Of a DNA stretch of 6,875 nucleotides, positions 5,201 to 6,875 are shown in pieces (position 1 is the first letter of the stretch; each line of letters opens with the position of its first letter). The stretch is from Granulosicoccaceae bacterium. GTDB lineage: Bacteria; Pseudomonadota; Gammaproteobacteria; Granulosicoccales; Granulosicoccaceae. Location of the stretch: contig JALZUX010000365.1 in the NCBI GenBank assembly GCA_023301405.1, positions 1-6,875 of the forward strand. The letters run 5' to 3'. The position numbers and the translations under genes are program-made. The notes under the pieces were generated by a model that was not told where the DNA came from, searched no databases, and saw only the letters and a program-made list of their open reading frames with translations.

Positions 5201-6875
5201 ATCAGCCCCGAGCCATGCACACCAAACCACCTGTCCCTATCCCTGCTGCTGCGCCTGCCACCACCATGGCAGTAACCAGCGCCGCACCCGCTCACGGAGT
5301 ACTTGCCGCCTATCAGTCAGTGCAACAGCACACCGCTGATGCGCACGCCGAGTATCTGCGCTCGACCGCAGCGGCGCATACTGCTTTCATGACCGCGTCG
5401 CAGCAAAGCCTTGCCGTTCTTGGCCAGCTTGCCGGTGCTACCGACAGTGCAGCATTCAATGTTGCTGCTGCAGCGCCGATGCCGCCGCTAATTTCGCAGC
5501 CTGTGCTGCAACCAGTGCCGCCGCCTGCGGCCGTCATTGCTGCACCGCCACCCGCCTACACTCCGCCACCTGCACCACCCGCATCGCATGCGCCACCACC
5601 TGCAGCAGCGGTCGCGCCACCACCCGCCCCTATGCCGCCACCAGTGGTCGCCGCCGCTGCACCAATAGCAGCAGCACCTGCATCGGTCACTCAGACCATG
5701 ACCTCCGACGAGCTCATGGCGCTATTGCTAACGGTAGTTGCGGAAAAAACCGGCTACCCGACTGACATGTTAACGATGGAAATGGAGCTCGAGGGTGACC
5801 TTGGCATTGATTCGATCAAGCGCGTTGAAATTCTAAGTGCCATGCAAGACAAAGTGCCAACGCTGCCGGAAGTTGATACCGCTGTGATGGCGCAACTAAT
5901 GACCCTTGGCCAGATCGTTGATTACATGTTCGACCAAATCAAAGGCGCAGAAACACCCGCTGCCACAGCCGCCGCCGAAGCAGGTGTAACTGCCGTTATT
6001 GCTGCAACTACACCAACCGCAACAGCAACGACCCAAGCATTGACCTCTGACGAACTCATGGCATTGTTACTGACAGTGGTGGCCGACAAGACCGGTTATC
6101 CGTCCGACATGTTAACGATGGAAATGCAACTGGAGGGTGACCTTGGCATTGACTCCATCAAGCGCGTTGAAATTTTAAGCGCCATGCAAGACAAAGTCCC
6201 TACACTTCCTGAAGTCGATACCGCTGTCATGGCTCAGCTAATGACACTTGGCCAAATCGTCGACTATATGTTCAACCAGATCAAAGGAGGTGACAAAGAT
6301 GACACGCGCCCTTTTGACCAAGGGGCAGCCGCCCCACATGCCACGAATGCCGCACCACTTGGCCGGTTTAGACTTCGTTCGATAACCGCAACGCCCGGTG
6401 GCAAACCACTCACCGGTCTTAAAGATTCAACCATCGGGGTGATCGACGATTACACTGGCATAGCACCCGCACTGACCAAGCTGCTAGTCGCGGCCGGCGT
6501 GTCTGCCTGTGTGGTCGACAAAGTCGATGACTCAATTGATGGCATTATTTTTCTTGGCGGGCTGCGCTCAATGGCATCGATTGATGATGCGCTTGCGATC
6601 AACCGTGACGCTTTCGTGGCAGCGCGAGCTCTGGCTACCGGTCCCAAAGCTGCCCGCTTGCTGGTCACTGTTTCTCAACTGGGCGGCAACTTCGGTACTG
6701 CAGCACCACACAATCTTAATGCATGGAGCGCCGGACTGACCGGGCTAATAAGAACCGCGGCCATCGAGTGGCCCGATACCCGCGTGCGCGCTATCGACAT
6801 TGAACGCGCCAACAAAGATGCCGGAACACTGGCCGCGGCAATAGCCAATGAACTCCTCACCGGTGGTAACGAACT
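2209..6875 (+). CDS. pfaA: PfaA-type polyketide / PUFA synthase, KS-AT-ACP-ACP-KR... (3' end outside window)
   Basis: The frame is open from TTG 2209 to the window edge, with 1555 codons visible and no stop. Domains in order: ketosynthase ~10-464, acyltransferase ~576-881, Pro/Ala-rich linker ~965-1164 with a helical island ~1030-1076, two acyl carrier proteins 1165-1246 and 1279-1360, and the beginning of a ketoreductase from ~1385. All key residues are present: KS Cys211, His346 and His387; AT Ser676 (GHSFG) and His780; phosphopantetheine serines 1202 and 1316. This is an iterative type I synthase of the PfaA/Pfa2 kind, building long acyl chains from malonyl-CoA in the cytosol. The KS start (IAVVGVSALFPGS, DVPASHWL, TDTAQLLALIVA) is the style of 'secondary lipid' and myxobacterial PUFA synthases. 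It follows the trans enoyl reductase gene by 44 bp, as an operon. Two ACPs is fewer than in known EPA/DHA synthases. The symbol is by family; the product is unknown. Completion of the KR and any dehydratase lie beyond the edge. Confidence 0.93.
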   Translation, partial: MQHNHNSKRPAIAVVGVSALFPGSVDSTGFWGDILSGTDRMTDVPASHWLIDDHYDSDMMTPDKTYGRRGGFLDPVDLDLMKFGIPPVAVPTTDTAQLLALIVAQRVLDDAVTGQFTELDRSRASVILGVTSGQELLGAMASRMNRPMWLQGMRSAGVPEDIAQTACNQIADLHPEWKESTFPGLLGNVVAGRIANRLDLGGTNCVTDAACASSFSALSMGVNELYLGDSDLVIAGGVDTMNDIFMYMCFSKTPALSQSEDIRPFSDKADGTMLGEGIGMVALKRLEDAERDGNQIYCVINAVGASSDGRSKSVYAPVSEGQARALTNTYLKSGYQPDTVELVEAHGTGTVAGDAAEFGGLELAFNGSGRKDRQWCALGSVKSQIGHTKAAAGAAGLFKVIMALHHKVLPLTAKIDKPNPKLNLEASPFHLNTTTRPWIRASDHERRGSVSSFGFGGSNFHVAMSEYTGAGTRAPRLRTTDVELIILAGADGQSIVTQAQQHLGVCSDPGYLKWLAHSSQAAYSASNHARLAIVATDGNDLKAKLTAAIERITANPTTAFSTPTKVHYGIGAHSGDIAFVFPGQGSQYVNMGASLATQFDEAIAPWNTAADLKWDNETLQSVVFPAAAFTDSTVKQQQTMLTATQWAQPAIGATSLSYLRVLQQIGLAATHVAGHSFGEITALHAAGVLSEKDTLRVARRRGELMADAAQLPGAMTAVAASIDDVSALVKQSGIDVVVANHNHHSQVVLSGPTAAIEEIETQLGTAKLTFKRLPVATAFHSSVVSSASKAFTKSLASITFSPAEIAVYANETAALYPSSDKASRKQLGRQLAQSVRFVEMIQAMYDNGARTFVEVGPGATLTGLVDRILDENPHAAVALDQSKSSGLGSFFNGLAQLVASGADMNLSALWKEYADIENPAEVTAPKLTIAINGANHGKPYPPEDLTKLAGPNPHSSDTPKASLDTAPQPVAPQPVAPQPAAPLPVTTSPVTTAASPTNQPRAMHTKPPVPIPAAAPATTMAVTSAAPAHGVLAAYQSVQQHTADAHAEYLRSTAAAHTAFMTASQQSLAVLGQLAGATDSAAFNVAAAAPMPPLISQPVLQPVPPPAAVIAAPPPAYTPPPAPPASHAPPPAAAVAPPPAPMPPPVVAAAAPIAAAPASVTQTMTSDELMALLLTVVAEKTGYPTDMLTMEMELEGDLGIDSIKRVEILSAMQDKVPTLPEVDTAVMAQLMTLGQIVDYMFDQIKGAETPAATAAAEAGVTAVIAATTPTATATTQALTSDELMALLLTVVADKTGYPSDMLTMEMQLEGDLGIDSIKRVEILSAMQDKVPTLPEVDTAVMAQLMTLGQIVDYMFNQIKGGDKDDTRPFDQGAAAPHATNAAPLGRFRLRSITATPGGKPLTGLKDSTIGVIDDYTGIAPALTKLLVAAGVSACVVDKVDDSIDGIIFLGGLRSMASIDDALAINRDAFVAARALATGPKAARLLVTVSQLGGNFGTAAPHNLNAWSAGLTGLIRTAAIEWPDTRVRAIDIERANKDAGTLAAAIANELLTGGNE
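2236..3600 (+). other. Ketosynthase (KS) domain of the PKS
   Basis: Residues ~10-464. The decarboxylative Claisen condensation triad is intact: Cys211 in TDAACASS, His346 in VEAHGTGT and His387 in GSVKSQIGHTKAAAG. The closing FGFGGSNFHVAM (454-464) is the usual KS end. With the complete triad this is an elongating KS, not a chain-length factor or a decarboxylase-type KS with Cys replaced by Gln. Confidence 0.95.
3934..4851 (+). other. Malonyl-CoA:ACP acyltransferase (AT) domain of the PKS
   Basis: Residues ~576-881. It opens with IAFVFPGQGSQY (577-588). The nucleophile is Ser676 in GHSFGE, the substrate carboxylate Arg is probably Arg701 in RRRGELM, and the catalytic His780 lies in TAFHSS. 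Phe before His is the malonyl-type signature (methylmalonyl ATs usually carry YASH there), so unbranched two-carbon extension is predicted. VEVGPG (854-859) marks the C-terminal part. Confidence 0.9.
5104..5163 (+). repeat. Four 15-bp tandem repeats coding for APQPV-like units
   Basis: Four in-frame 15-bp units at 5104-5118, 5119-5133, 5134-5148 and 5149-5163 encode APQPV, APQPV, APQPA and APLPV. They lie in the flexible Pro/Ala linker after the AT. Because the unit is a multiple of three, gain or loss of copies would change linker length without breaking the frame. Confidence 0.85.
5296..5436 (+). other. Helical island inside the Pro/Ala linker of the PKS
   Basis: Residues ~1030-1076 (from GVLAAYQSVQQHTADAH to LAVLGQLAG) contain almost no proline and are rich in Ala, Gln and His with regularly spaced Leu, Tyr and Phe, so a pair of amphipathic helices is likely. 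Proline-rich segments flank it on both sides (to ~1028 and from ~1090). I recall comparable helical stretches ahead of the ACPs in other PfaA-like synthases, but I cannot name a defined domain. A docking or dimerisation role is inference. Confidence 0.5.
5701..5946 (+). other. Acyl carrier protein domain 1
   Basis: Residues 1165-1246, from TSDELMALLLTVVAEKTGYP to YMFDQIKG. Ser1202 in LEGDLGIDSIKRVEIL is the 4'-phosphopantetheine attachment site, in the form typical of PUFA-synthase ACPs. A phosphopantetheinyl transferase (PfaE-like) is needed to activate it and is not in the window. Confidence 0.95.
6043..6288 (+). other. Acyl carrier protein domain 2 (tandem copy)
   Basis: Residues 1279-1360, exactly 342 bp (114 codons) after ACP1. 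Ser1316 carries the prosthetic group. It differs from ACP1 at only 4 of 82 residues (Glu to Asp, Thr to Ser, Glu to Gln, Asp to Asn), while by my count about 41 of 246 bases differ, nearly all silently. A 32-residue Ala/Thr-rich linker separates the two copies. Confidence 0.95.
6283..6301 (+). promoter_or_regulatory. Near-perfect Shine-Dalgarno sequence inside the PKS gene, ahead of an out-of-frame ATG
   Basis: AAAGGAGGTGA (6283-6293) is almost fully complementary to the 16S rRNA tail. It lies 8 nt before ATG 6299-6301, counting from AGGAGG. That ATG is in the +2 frame and opens a 28-codon frame ending with TAA 6383-6385 (MTRALLTKGQ...). The site is exactly at the ACP2-KR junction. It could be a ribosome pause site between domains or an internal start for a short peptide. 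It could also simply reflect the Lys-Gly-Gly-Asp codons. Confidence 0.2.
6361..6875 (+). other. Beginning of the ketoreductase (KR) region, cut by the window edge
   Basis: From residue ~1385 (GRFRLRSI) the protein enters the structural, non-catalytic half of a PKS ketoreductase: DSTIGVIDD (1406-1414), GIIFLGGL (1445-1452), LVTVSQLGGNFG (1485-1496), AWSAGLTGLIRTAAIEWP (1505-1522) and VRAIDIE (1526-1532). These resemble the KR of PfaA proteins (VTV..GG.FG, GL.GL..TA..EWP). The NADPH-binding and catalytic Tyr half lies past the edge, so activity cannot be judged. Confidence 0.8.

Noticed and set aside
4935..5201. A + strand open frame rich in Cys, Thr and His
   Set aside because: It is an out-of-frame reading of the PKS linker repeats; the repetitive composition comes from the APQPV codons.
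5500..5700. GC-rich CCACC/GCACC runs as a CRISPR or non-coding repeat array
   Set aside because: The repeats are irregular and in frame, coding for Pro/Ala linker; no spacer structure is present.
6299..6385. Calling the 28-codon frame at the ACP2-KR junction a gene, or evidence of a frameshift in the PKS
   Set aside because: The PKS frame stays open and its sequence (GRFRLRS onward) continues normally into the KR, so there is no frameshift. The short peptide has no recognisable similarity. Only the ribosome site itself was kept as an observation.

Overview
The window holds the start of a polyunsaturated fatty acid (PUFA) synthase-like, or 'secondary lipid' synthase-like, locus in a bacterium. 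All three genes I can support are on the + strand. Base composition looks moderately GC-rich by eye. Both synthase genes appear to start at non-ATG codons (GTG and TTG). The style suits a Gram-negative, possibly marine, bacterium, but nothing here fixes the taxon; gammaproteobacterial, deltaproteobacterial/myxobacterial and planctomycetal relatives all remain possible.

Layout: (1) 1-333 is the 3' end of an unrecognised multi-pass membrane protein gene. (2) 334-550 is a non-coding, AT-richer gap. It has a large inverted repeat that could end the upstream gene, a pair of TTCAACG direct repeats, two candidate sigma70-type promoters, and a run of eight C inside the spacer of the promoter nearest the gene. 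(3) 551-2164 is a complete PfaD-family FMN enoyl reductase. (4) 2165-2208 is a 44-bp gap with a 13-bp palindrome and a clear Shine-Dalgarno sequence. (5) 2209 to the window edge is a very long open frame (1555 codons visible, no stop). It encodes a PfaA-type polyketide synthase with domain order KS - AT - Pro/Ala linker with a helical island - ACP - ACP - start of KR.

How the genes work together (known family roles plus inference): the PKS loads malonyl units through its AT onto two tandem ACPs, condenses them with its KS and reduces the beta-keto group with its KR. PfaD supplies the enoyl reduction in trans. A second KS/chain-length-factor and dehydratase protein (PfaB/PfaC-like) and a phosphopantetheinyl transferase would be expected nearby but lie outside the window. 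The enoyl reductase gene comes first, whereas classical marine EPA/DHA clusters have it last (pfaA-B-C-D). There are also only two ACPs. Both points favour a PUFA-synthase relative of myxobacterial or 'secondary lipid synthase' type whose product cannot be predicted from this window.
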